Shown piece by piece: positions 1 to 5,753 of a stretch of 5,753 nt of DNA (positions within the stretch are counted from its first letter, which is position 1; the number at the start of each line of letters is the position of its first letter). This stretch comes from Flavobacteriales bacterium (GTDB taxonomy: Bacteria > Bacteroidota > Bacteroidia > Flavobacteriales_D > Crocinitomicaceae). The position numbers and the translations under genes are program-made. Below the pieces are notes generated by a model. The model ran no database searches. It saw only the letters and a list, made by a program, of their open reading frames with translations, and was not told the DNA's origin. The stretch spans positions 1-5,753 of the forward strand of contig CANHJY010000136.1 of the NCBI GenBank assembly GCA_947461185.1, given 5' to 3'.

Positions 1-352
1 AAATAACGTAAGTACCTGTTGGAGTTCCGTTTGTATACCAAATTTTGTTGGTTTTATCATGTGAGGATTGAAATAACTTACCATTAACAAATTGAAACCA
101 TTCAATTTGAGAACCTTGCCATTGATCTTTTAAAACATTTGTTCCTGAGATTGTTCCGTCAGATTTAAACAAACAATAGCCGTCTATACTAGAATTTGCT
201 GTAAATAACAATTCACCATTATAATCAGAAAAATTACCTGGATAAGATGAAAACACTCCTTGTTGAATATCTTTCACCATACTAAACTGTTGCGCATAAA
301 ACCCAAAACCCAAAAAACATGCTATAAATGTGGATACTAATTTCTTTTTCAT
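1..352 (-). CDS. Secreted ELWxxDGT-repeat protein, N-terminal part (3' end beyond window)
   Basis: The first 117 codons of a minus-strand gene are visible; the rest lies beyond the left edge. The start is the ATG at 352-350, giving an MKKK start, a hydrophobic stretch to about residue 18 and a likely signal-peptidase site at YA-QQ (residues 19-22). The mature part shows the ELWxxDGT pattern: an 'NGELLFTA' strand (45-52), then 'LFKSDGTISGT' (61-71), and a second, degenerate copy 'NGKLF...IWYTNGTPTGT' (90-114). These repeats are known from long secreted or surface proteins of Bacteroidota and are thought to form beta-propeller-like blades; no enzymatic activity is established for them. The start codon lies 22 bp after the stop of the 1313-aa T9SS substrate, with no terminator between, so co-transcription is likely. 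By analogy the unseen C-terminus probably carries a sorting domain, but this is inference. Family assignment is fairly secure; function is unknown. Confidence 0.85.
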   Translation of the reverse strand, partial: MKKKLVSTFIACFLGFGFYAQQFSMVKDIQQGVFSSYPGNFSDYNGELLFTANSSIDGYCLFKSDGTISGTNVLKDQWQGSQIEWFQFVNGKLFQSSHDKTNKIWYTNGTPTGTYVI

Positions 353-374
353 AATTCTGATGTTATATTAAATA

Positions 375-3300
375 TTACTCCTTCACAATCTGAGCAGGTT
401 TATAATTTCCTTTGATTTTCAATGTATAAATTCCTTTTGATAACATTGAAAGATTTACCTCAGTCGAAATACCGTTCAATTTACCCTTGAATACTTCTCT
501 TCCCATTTGGTCATAAATTGAGAATGATTGATTCATATTCTTTTCTCCTTTGATGGTTATGGAATTAGAAGTTGGGTTGGGGTAAACCAAAAGAGATTTT
601 CCACTTTGAGTTAATTCTTCCACATTCAATACACTTACAAATCCTTCATAGATTCTATGTATTGTGGTATTTGTTGTTATTGGGTCATTGAAGTCAAAAT
701 AGATATCAGCATCATTGGTAATTTGTGTTTCTGGATCCAAGTTTGGAACTTGGTCAACATGGAAGGTAACAAAACCATTACTTCCTTCTTGGTCAGTTGT
801 GCTATCTGGCAAGTTGATATTGTTAAATGTCCATTCTAACACTCTTGGTCCATACATTCTGAAATCATATTGATGACTTGAGACACCTGATGTTACGGTA
901 AAAATATTTAAATCAGTATCCAAGGTATCTCGAATCACTACAGTAAATGCAGTATCAGTTCCTGTATTTTGAAAACGAATCACATATTGTAATTGTTGAT
1001 TTGGTTGAATGTATTTTTGGTCAGTTTGTCCAATTGGATAACCTGTTTTATCATTTGGATCATAACTTCCTGTTACAACTCCACAGTAGATATCAACGAC
1101 AGGATCGGCATCATCTTGAGGAAAATCGTTTACGATATCTGGAGTCCAATTTGAAGTGTCTCCACATGCTTCCACATGTGCATTTGGATGAGAGTTACCC
1201 GGATGTAATGGATGTTGTTCTGCGTTCAAAATCCATGTTTGACCATTTCCAAAATAGGATAGAGTCACTGTTTCTCCACCAGGAATCATAATCGAGTCAG
1301 TGTATGTAACAACTCCATCAACGGTAACCCACATGGGAGAATAACATTCCATATCACCACCTCCAGGTTCTCCTGTATTAGTTATCGAAAAATAAACGCT
1401 ATCTCCTTGACACCAACCATCTACACTCAAACTGCTCTGATCCCATGGCATATTGCATCGTTGAGGAAAGCCGTTTAACGTCCCTCCATTTCCATCATTT
1501 GTAATAGAATCAGATGGTATTGTGTCGAGTGCACATAGTTGAACAGGATATAAATTGGCATCCATGCAAAGAGTTAAACCTAATAAACCTGCACATCCAA
1601 TTGTTGGAGAACTAATTGTAGTTGCTATATTGAAATTTACGCATTGCCCTGGATTCAAAGTATCCGTTTGAAAACGATAAATATTGTTTCCTTGATTCGT
1701 GTAGGACAAAGATGAACCTGTAACGGTCATAAGCGGATCTAATTCCACATCCACATATGAAGCGTTTAGTGTACCTGTCGCAGTGGTTTGATTGCATGCA
1801 CTTACATATATCATCTGGTTTGGTAAACAAGGTCGTAGTGTTGGAGCATAGATGCTAACATCTGGATCTGAGCAAGGGTTGGTTGAGATTAAACCAAAAT
1901 CTGGTCCATCTGTAAATCCATTTGGATTGGTAACTATAAATGATTGGGTTATTGGACAGGTTGGTGTCCAATTCAGATTAGTGGTATCGATTGTGATGGT
2001 ATAATTTCCTGCTGGTAGGGAATCGACTGACCAAAAACCATTGATGCTTTGGGTTATGATATTTCCGGGTTGAATTATAAGATTGATTCCATCAATTAGA
2101 GTTGTTTCAGATGATTCTTGACCACAATTCGAATTCCAATCAAGCCAAATTTTACCATTTATTTTAGGCTCTTCAAATTTTACAAGAAAAAGATCATAAG
2201 TTCCAGATAAAGAATTCTGAAATCCATTTAGAGAAATATTATCGGAACTTTGAGTATACCCAGAAGTTAATAGACTCATATCATTAGTAAATGCTAAATC
2301 TCTAACATCATCAGTTTGAGAACCTCCATAATAGGTAGACCATATTCGATTTCCATCGAAACTAAATTTTGAAAAGAAGCCATCGCTCGAACCTGAAAGA
2401 TAATTTTGCAAACCATTAAATGCTATAGCATTATTACTTGAAGTTGTTCCACTTAAATAAATTTCACCATTATTATTAGCGGCCATTGCAAAACCATAAT
2501 CTTCATCCATTCCACCAAAATATGTGGACCATTGGCGAACTCCGGAAGAATTAAACTTGACGAGAAATGCATCTCCCGCAATTGTTCCTCCCCCATAGTT
2601 CATTTGGTAACCATTAAATGCAATTGAATTCAAACTTGTTGTACGACCACAAAGATAAATATTATCATTTTGATCCCCAATTACGCTAACCCCTTGATCA
2701 TCGCCACTTCCGCCATAATATGTCGCCCATAATCTAACGCCTTGCAAATTGAACTTAACAAGAAAACAATCGGTATTACCACCTCCAAAAGTATTTTGGT
2801 GTCCTCCAGTTCCGATGTTGCTATTGCTCTGGGTTATACCAGATAAAAAAACATTATTATTTAAATCAACATAAATATCCCAGCCATATTCTTGTAAACT
2901 ACCTCCATAATATGTTCCCCAAAGTTTGATACCTTGAGAGTTAAATTTTATTAAATATGCGTCTCCACCTATTCCGCCTCCAGAATTTGTAGCTCCGATA
3001 TAAGTATTTTGATGGCCCCCTAGCGAAATACCCGAGCTACTTCCAGAAGATCCAGTTATATATACATTTCCAAGAAGATCAGATAAAACCGATTGTGCAT
3101 CTTCTGGTCCAGATCCACCAACATAAGTACTCCAAATTCGAAGTCCATTACTGTTTAATTTAACCAAAAATGCATCTTCACCTCCCCCAATATTATTTTG
3201 AAACCCATTTGCTGCGATGTTCATTGTACTGCTTGTTTTGGCTGCAAAAAGTACGTTACCAAAAGGATCCACATCAACGGAACCTCCTGATTCTCCTCCG

Positions 3301-4316
3301 TTACCACCATAATAAGTACCCCAAAGTCTTATTCCATAGGAATTAAACTTAACAAGAAAACAATCTGTATTACCGCCTCCATGAGTGTTTTGATGGCCGC
3401 CAGATGAAATACCACTCATACTAAAAAAAGTATGACCTCCAATGTAAATATTGTTCAAACCATCAATCTCTAAATTATGATTTCCAGCATACTCTGAACT
3501 CCCCCCCCCATAATAAGTCCCCCATACTCTTGTCAATGGATCAATTCTCAAAGCAAGGTCTGCATTGTAATTGGGTATTTCAAAACTTACTACATTGTCT
3601 TCGTTGATTTTCCAGTACGCTTCAATACGTTCATTGTTTTGGTAGACTTTTAATGCTCCTTCTTGTATTTCTCCAAAAGGTGTTTTAATAATTAAATTTC
3701 CTTTTTCATCCGTTGAGAGTTCAGCGCCTTTGAACTGAATTTGTATTTTTCGATAGTCGGCTCCCGGAGCAACGAGGTAATCTGTTTCAAGAAAACCTTC
3801 TGTGCCGTAATAATGTAAATCTATTCCGTTCCAAACATTTTTTAAAGTAATCGCCTCGTATTTCCTGACATAAAGAGCCGGTTCAACTCCTTCTGGCACA
3901 TTGTAATAATTGTTATATCCATCTAATTCTTTTCCTTTAACCACTTCAAAATTTTCATTGGCATTTAACCATTCAGCATCCACACGATAGGTTCCAATTT
4001 GATCTGGAACTTGTTTGCAATCTTCATTTGCTTCTTTCAATGGAAGTGTTAAATCTTCTTCATCCTTCCAACTTTCAACGCGACTCAACTGGTAACTCAT
4101 TCCATTGTTTTTAATGAAGTAGTTCATACCCTCGCTCGCTCCATAAAACAAAACATCCGGTCGGGAATTCCAAAATTGATCCTTCATTTGTCCTTTGTTT
4201 TCTTCAAAAACAGCAGACTGAGGTTTTAATTTATCAAAAGAGTTATTCTCCAGTTTGTTTTGACTGAAAGAAGTCATTGCAATGCAAAAAGAAAAAATGA
4301 AGATAAATTTATTCAT
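375..4316 (-). CDS. Large T9SS substrate: N-terminal DUF7948-like domain, seven SBBP propeller repeats, Ig-like region, DUF7619-like domain, type A sorting domain
   Basis: A 1313-aa exported protein. Domains in order: signal peptide (about 1-19, hydrophobic core FIFIFSFCIAM); an N-terminal beta-rich domain (about 34-260) with the 'ENKGQ...VLFYG' opening typical of the module preceding SBBP repeats (DUF7948, named from memory); seven SBBP repeats (263-715), each opening with W-x-TY-x-GG; a Cna-B/SdrD-B-like domain (about 718-775, 'INGKIWLDWNSNC' to 'LPAGNYTITID'); a Cys-rich Ig-like region (about 815-1080); a DUF7619-like domain (about 1084-1222, starting SYDPNDK and ending with 'DADIYFDFNDPI'); and a T9SS type A sorting domain (about 1241-1313, 'LLVYPNPTSN' to 'GIYTLKIKGN'). 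It is therefore expected to cross the outer membrane by T9SS and be surface-attached or released. The role is probably structural or adhesive; no catalytic motif is seen. The ATG at 4316 is supported by the signal peptide directly after it; no Shine-Dalgarno is present, as usual in this phylum. A G9 run lies at residues 270-272. Confidence 0.93.
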   Translation of the reverse strand: MNKFIFIFSFCIAMTSFSQNKLENNSFDKLKPQSAVFEENKGQMKDQFWNSRPDVLFYGASEGMNYFIKNNGMSYQLSRVESWKDEEDLTLPLKEANEDCKQVPDQIGTYRVDAEWLNANENFEVVKGKELDGYNNYYNVPEGVEPALYVRKYEAITLKNVWNGIDLHYYGTEGFLETDYLVAPGADYRKIQIQFKGAELSTDEKGNLIIKTPFGEIQEGALKVYQNNERIEAYWKINEDNVVSFEIPNYNADLALRIDPLTRVWGTYYGGGSSEYAGNHNLEIDGLNNIYIGGHTFFSMSGISSGGHQNTHGGGNTDCFLVKFNSYGIRLWGTYYGGNGGESGGSVDVDPFGNVLFAAKTSSTMNIAANGFQNNIGGGEDAFLVKLNSNGLRIWSTYVGGSGPEDAQSVLSDLLGNVYITGSSGSSSGISLGGHQNTYIGATNSGGGIGGDAYLIKFNSQGIKLWGTYYGGSLQEYGWDIYVDLNNNVFLSGITQSNSNIGTGGHQNTFGGGNTDCFLVKFNLQGVRLWATYYGGSGDDQGVSVIGDQNDNIYLCGRTTSLNSIAFNGYQMNYGGGTIAGDAFLVKFNSSGVRQWSTYFGGMDEDYGFAMAANNNGEIYLSGTTSSNNAIAFNGLQNYLSGSSDGFFSKFSFDGNRIWSTYYGGSQTDDVRDLAFTNDMSLLTSGYTQSSDNISLNGFQNSLSGTYDLFLVKFEEPKINGKIWLDWNSNCGQESSETTLIDGINLIIQPGNIITQSINGFWSVDSLPAGNYTITIDTTNLNWTPTCPITQSFIVTNPNGFTDGPDFGLISTNPCSDPDVSIYAPTLRPCLPNQMIYVSACNQTTATGTLNASYVDVELDPLMTVTGSSLSYTNQGNNIYRFQTDTLNPGQCVNFNIATTISSPTIGCAGLLGLTLCMDANLYPVQLCALDTIPSDSITNDGNGGTLNGFPQRCNMPWDQSSLSVDGWCQGDSVYFSITNTGEPGGGDMECYSPMWVTVDGVVTYTDSIMIPGGETVTLSYFGNGQTWILNAEQHPLHPGNSHPNAHVEACGDTSNWTPDIVNDFPQDDADPVVDIYCGVVTGSYDPNDKTGYPIGQTDQKYIQPNQQLQYVIRFQNTGTDTAFTVVIRDTLDTDLNIFTVTSGVSSHQYDFRMYGPRVLEWTFNNINLPDSTTDQEGSNGFVTFHVDQVPNLDPETQITNDADIYFDFNDPITTNTTIHRIYEGFVSVLNVEELTQSGKSLLVYPNPTSNSITIKGEKNMNQSFSIYDQMGREVFKGKLNGISTEVNLSMLSKGIYTLKIKGNYKPAQIVKE
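2172..3530 (-). repeat. Seven tandem SBBP beta-propeller repeats (protein-level)
   Basis: Seven units of 57-71 residues cover residues 263-715 of the 1313-aa protein. Each begins [RK]-x-W-[GSA]-T-Y-[YVF]-G-G, with the tryptophans at 265, 332, 395, 466, 530, 596 and 659. Each unit then has 'G(N/E)(I/V)Y(L/I)xG'-like strands and ends with [GN]-G-[HFYL]-Q-N followed by a 'DxFLVKF' strand. Seven units fit one closed seven-bladed propeller, the fold after which the SBBP family is named. Units 1 and 4 are closest to each other near their ends (GGHQNT-x-GGGNTDCFLVKFN), although most synonymous sites differ. The copies are diverged at DNA level, so this is an old protein repeat rather than a recent DNA tandem array. 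Confidence 0.9.
3501..3509 (-). repeat. Homopolymer run of nine G (coding strand) in propeller repeat 1
   Basis: Nine consecutive C on the plus strand read as GGG GGG GGG on the coding strand, encoding Gly270-Gly272 in the first W-x-TYYGG motif. The other six copies of the motif have only two glycines here, so the third GGG looks like an inserted codon. Loss of one G gives a TAG stop after nine altered residues (about 281 aa in total). Gain of one gives a TAA stop after eight altered residues (about 280 aa). As written, the frame is open. Confidence 0.9.
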
Positions 4317-4340
4317 GGCTTATTTGTATGTTTCAAAACA

Positions 4341-4367
4341 AAAAAAAGACCTCTTTACAGAGGTCTT
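4341..4367 (-). terminator. Rho-independent terminator after the outer-membrane barrel gene
   Basis: A perfect 9-bp stem, AAGACCTCT/AGAGGTCTT, with a 4-nt loop occupies 4346-4367. On the minus strand it is followed by an uninterrupted T run (4347-4340, of which two bases are in the stem) and then GTTTTG. It begins 10 bases after the stop codon of the 196-aa barrel gene, so it terminates that gene. The orientation is minus because the long T run follows the stem only in that direction; on the plus strand the stem is followed by just TTG. It ends about 25 bases before the ATG of the 1313-aa gene. Confidence 0.88.
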
Positions 4368-4377
4368 GAAATGTGAA

Positions 4378-4968
4378 TTATCTACCGCCTAACTTAAACG
4401 TTAAACCAAAATTGGCAACTGATAATCCATAGCCAACCTCTGCATAGCCACCAACATTGTCAGAGAACATGTAACGTGCACCAGCAAAAATTTGATAACC
4501 TAGTGGTGTTCCCAAGGAAACATCGTAATTTGCCTCATTGAAAGATGGATCATTAGATGTCCATTTATATCCGTATCTCAAGAAACCAATTCCAACTCCA
4601 ACATAGGGATCAAATTTATCGTTTCTAACTTCAAAATGATACGCACCTCTTGCCATAATTGAAAATGTAGACCATCTGTAGGAATAATCGTAGTTAAATC
4701 CATCAACCCATTTTCCTCCATAACTGGAATAAGAAACAGCTAATCCTAGGCCGAAACGGTCGGTTACTGCCCTTTCATAACTGACAAAAGCAGGACCAAA
4801 ACCAGAGAATTTATAACCACTGTTTGCTTGATAGGCTGACAATAATCGCCCATACCCCAATCCAATACCATATCCGGCTTGAATAAAGTTGTTTTCTTTC
4901 TCAAATGCTTGTGCATTTACTTGTTGTATCGATATAAATACCGATAGAATTAATAGAATTTTTTTCAT
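4378..4968 (-). CDS. Outer-membrane beta-barrel protein (porin-family/OmpA-like barrel)
   Basis: A 196-aa protein with a clear signal peptide (MKKILLILSVFISIQQVNA, likely cleaved after residue 19 before Gln20). The rest is nearly all amphipathic beta-strand: alternating Gly/aromatic segments such as 'FIQAGYGIGLGYGRL' (28-42), 'FGPAFVSYERAV' (57-68), 'FGLGLAVSYSSYGG' (72-85), 'RWSTFSIMARGAYHF' (98-112), 'FDPYVGVGIGFLRYGYKW' (119-136), 'GYQIFAGARYMF' (157-168), 'GGYAEVGYGLS' (173-183) and 'FGLTFKLGG' (187-195). Eight strands and this length suit a small 8-stranded barrel. 'PYVGVGIGF' is the motif commonly seen in outer-membrane beta-barrel domain proteins of Bacteroidota. No cargo, enzyme or peptidoglycan-binding domain is visible, so the role is unknown; structural, receptor or small-porin functions are all possible. 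The gene has its own putative promoter upstream and an intrinsic terminator downstream, so it is likely a single-gene unit. It is divergent from the XRE regulator gene. Confidence 0.88.
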   Translation of the reverse strand: MKKILLILSVFISIQQVNAQAFEKENNFIQAGYGIGLGYGRLLSAYQANSGYKFSGFGPAFVSYERAVTDRFGLGLAVSYSSYGGKWVDGFNYDYSYRWSTFSIMARGAYHFEVRNDKFDPYVGVGIGFLRYGYKWTSNDPSFNEANYDVSLGTPLGYQIFAGARYMFSDNVGGYAEVGYGLSVANFGLTFKLGGR

Positions 4969-4988
4969 AAATATAAATTTTAGTTAGA

Positions 4989-4996
4989 CAAATATA
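4989..4996 (-). promoter_or_regulatory. Putative Bacteroidota -7 promoter element (TATATTTG) of the barrel gene
   Basis: On the minus strand TATATTTG matches the Bacteroidota sigma-ABfr -7 consensus TAnnTTTG exactly and ends 20 bases before the ATG at 4968. That would leave a short leader of roughly 13-16 bases. No good -33 TTTG/TTG is seen at the usual 19-21 bp spacing; a TTTTG lies only about 11 bp upstream. The site is plausible but rests on one short motif in AT-rich DNA. Confidence 0.5.
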
Positions 4997-5032
4997 AAAC
5001 AAATACACAAAATAACCATATGTGTTTAGTTT
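4997..5032. promoter_or_regulatory. Imperfect inverted repeat, candidate operator between divergent genes
   Basis: The left arm AAACAAATACACA (4997-5009) and right arm TGTGTTTAGTTT (5021-5032) are inverted copies, differing by one mismatch and one extra base, around an 11-base spacer. The dyad sits in the 94-bp gap between the barrel gene and the XRE regulator gene, directly upstream of the barrel gene's putative -7 element. It could bind the neighbouring dimeric Cro/C1-type regulator. The DNA is very AT-rich, so a chance match is a real possibility. A plus-strand TGAATTTG at 5050-5057, one base off the -7 consensus, would start the regulator transcript almost leaderless; this is weak. Confidence 0.3.
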
Positions 5033-5062
5033 AATTTCTAAATAGAATCTGAATTTGCCAGA

Positions 5063-5293
5063 ATGGACAAGTCTGACTTCAATAAACAACTGGGTTTACT
5101 CATTCGTAAAAAGCGAATTGAGAAAGGACTAACTCAATTAGAATTGGCATATAAAATGAATTTAGACTACCAATACATCTCTAGAATAGAACGAGGTTTA
5201 ATAACCCCTACCGTATTTTGGATGAAAAATTTGTGTGAAGCATTAGAAATTATCGCCGCATCCTTTATGGATGAATTTGATCACGTTGATTGA
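5063..5293 (+). CDS. Small XRE-family (Cro/C1-type) helix-turn-helix transcriptional regulator
   Basis: A 76-aa protein consisting almost only of an HTH_3-type DNA-binding domain. Helix 1 is about residues 5-20 ('LGLLIRKKRIEKG' pattern). The helix-turn-helix runs from 'LTQLELAYKMNL' (23-34) into a recognition helix 'YQYISRIERG' (36-45), followed by 'TPTVFWMKNLCEALEI' (48-63), the usual P-x-L-x-x-L-x-x-I-A-x-A-L helix of the family. No effector, peptidase or toxin-binding domain follows, so it probably acts as a simple dimeric DNA-binding protein. Its targets are unknown; autoregulation or control of the divergent barrel gene is inference from position. The ATG at 5063 is the natural start because the domain begins just after it. 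No toxin-like partner or phage gene is visible beside it. Its stop lies 12 bp from the convergent stop of the GlmU-like gene. Confidence 0.92.
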   Translation: MDKSDFNKQLGLLIRKKRIEKGLTQLELAYKMNLDYQYISRIERGLITPTVFWMKNLCEALEIIAASFMDEFDHVD

Positions 5294-5305
5294 GATACAA
5301 TAATT

Positions 5306-5753
5306 TTATTTGCTTTCATCGCCTCTACAAATCCTCAAAATCGCGATTTCCTCATCACTCAACTCCAATCCTCTGCGGTTCATCATGTTATTGGCGTACT
5401 CAACGGCTTTCTCAAATTTAAAAGGAACAAATCCTGCGCTACCGCCCCATGAAAAAGAAGGAATGAACTTCGATGGAAAATCTCCTCCGTAAATGTTGCA
5501 CGAAACACCCACAACCGTTGCCGTATTGAACATGGTATTAATTCCGCACTTGGAATGATCACCCATGCAAAGTCCCATGAATTGAACATTTGTTTTTTCT
5601 TCTTGCTTGGTTTCGAAAGAATAGGTTGAAACGAAACCGTAATTGTTTTTAAGATTGGATGTATTGGTATCCGCGCCCAAGTTACACCATTCTCCAATGA
5701 CAGAATTACCTAAAAATCCCTCGTGCCCTTTATTCGAATAAGCTTGCATCACC
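5306..5753 (-). CDS. GlmU-family sugar nucleotidyltransferase/acyltransferase, C-terminal part (5' end beyond window)
   Basis: The last 148 codons of a minus-strand gene are visible and the frame is open to the right edge, so the N-terminal nucleotidyltransferase domain is outside the window. The segment fits the left-handed beta-helix and tail of the Bacteroidota GlmU-like proteins, a family annotated as putative UDP-GlcNAc diphosphorylase/glucosamine-1-phosphate N-acetyltransferase. 'NKGHEGFLGNSVIG' (visible residues 7-20) lines up with E. coli GlmU 'KAGHLTYLGDAEIG', so His10 matches the catalytic His363. 'NLGADTNTSNLKNNY' (24-38) matches 'NIGAGTITCNYDG'. It continues with hexapeptide-like 'GDHSKCGINTMFNTATVVG' (64-82) and a Trp/Gly-rich family tail, 'PSFSWGGSAGFVPF' (98-111), before a helical end. 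The likely role is making UDP-GlcNAc for the cell wall and lipopolysaccharide, in the cytoplasm. It differs from canonical GlmU in its tail, and substrate specificity cannot be read here. The GTG and ATG codons at the edge are almost certainly internal. Confidence 0.85.
   Translation of the reverse strand, partial: VMQAYSNKGHEGFLGNSVIGEWCNLGADTNTSNLKNNYGFVSTYSFETKQEEKTNVQFMGLCMGDHSKCGINTMFNTATVVGVSCNIYGGDFPSKFIPSFSWGGSAGFVPFKFEKAVEYANNMMNRRGLELSDEEIAILRICRGDESK

Noticed and set aside
1161..1178. Direct repeat TCCACATG twice, 10 bases apart
   Set aside because: Short, inside coding sequence and not part of a larger array; best explained by chance.
657..1291. Plus-strand open frames at 657-839 and 947-1291
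   Set aside because: They lie antisense to the well-supported 1313-aa gene, show no recognisable domain or signal peptide, and have no promoter or conserved context. They are chance frames opposite a long coding sequence.
1612..1830. Minus-strand open frame of 72 codons
   Set aside because: It is an out-of-frame reading inside the same-strand 1313-aa gene, with no family resemblance.
3423..3429. Run of seven A (plus strand) as a second slippage site
   Set aside because: Runs of seven A or T are expected in AT-rich DNA, and this one simply encodes two phenylalanines.
3501..3509. The nine-base run as a sequencing or assembly error
   Set aside because: The frame is intact on both sides and the domain continues correctly, so the length as given is consistent. 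An error of three bases cannot be excluded but is unlikely.
4901..5089. Minus-strand open frame of 62 codons spanning the intergenic region
   Set aside because: It overlaps the signal-peptide end of the barrel gene, the promoter gap and the start of the XRE gene. Its composition is that of translated AT-rich DNA.
5063..5293. XRE gene as the antitoxin of a toxin-antitoxin pair or as a prophage remnant
   Set aside because: No toxin-sized partner gene adjoins it on the same strand, and no integrase, phage gene or attachment-site repeat is visible.
5310..5697. Open frames at 5310-5492 (plus) and 5383-5697 (minus)
   Set aside because: Both overlap the clearly recognisable GlmU-like coding frame and match no family.
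5747..5752. GTG/ATG pair near the right edge as a start codon for the GlmU-like gene
   Set aside because: The frame stays open to the window end, and the visible part begins inside the acyltransferase beta-helix. An N-terminal domain must precede it, so these codons are internal.

Overview
The window looks like chromosomal DNA from a member of the Bacteroidota, probably Flavobacteriales. This rests on an AT-rich base composition, a type IX secretion (T9SS) C-terminal sorting domain, start codons without Shine-Dalgarno sequences, a TAnnTTTG-type -7 promoter element, and the Bacteroidota form of the GlmU-like protein. The exact genus cannot be fixed from this sequence.

Layout: most of the window (1-4968) is a run of three minus-strand genes for exported or outer-membrane proteins. 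In transcription order they are a 196-aa outer-membrane beta-barrel protein (4378-4968), a 1313-aa T9SS substrate (375-4316), and the first 117 codons of a secreted ELWxxDGT-repeat protein that runs off the left edge (1-352). A strong intrinsic terminator lies between the first two. The second and third are only 22 bp apart and are probably co-transcribed. To the right, a small plus-strand Cro/C1-type regulator (5063-5293) is divergent from the beta-barrel gene across a 94-bp AT-rich promoter region. It converges, with only 12 bp between stop codons, on the 3' part of a minus-strand GlmU-like nucleotidyltransferase/acyltransferase gene that runs off the right edge (5306-5753).

Functional reading: the two large proteins both carry beta-propeller-type repeats (SBBP in one, ELWxxDGT in the other) and signal peptides, and one visibly ends in a T9SS sorting domain. 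The cluster therefore most likely makes cell-surface or secreted scaffold/adhesin-like proteins. No enzyme domain is visible in either large protein.

The most notable signal is a run of nine G (coding strand) in the first propeller repeat of the 1313-aa gene. A slip of one base in either direction would stop translation within about ten codons, which makes it a candidate on/off contingency tract. No RNA genes, mobile elements, CRISPR arrays or attachment sites were seen. No wholly new system is evident.
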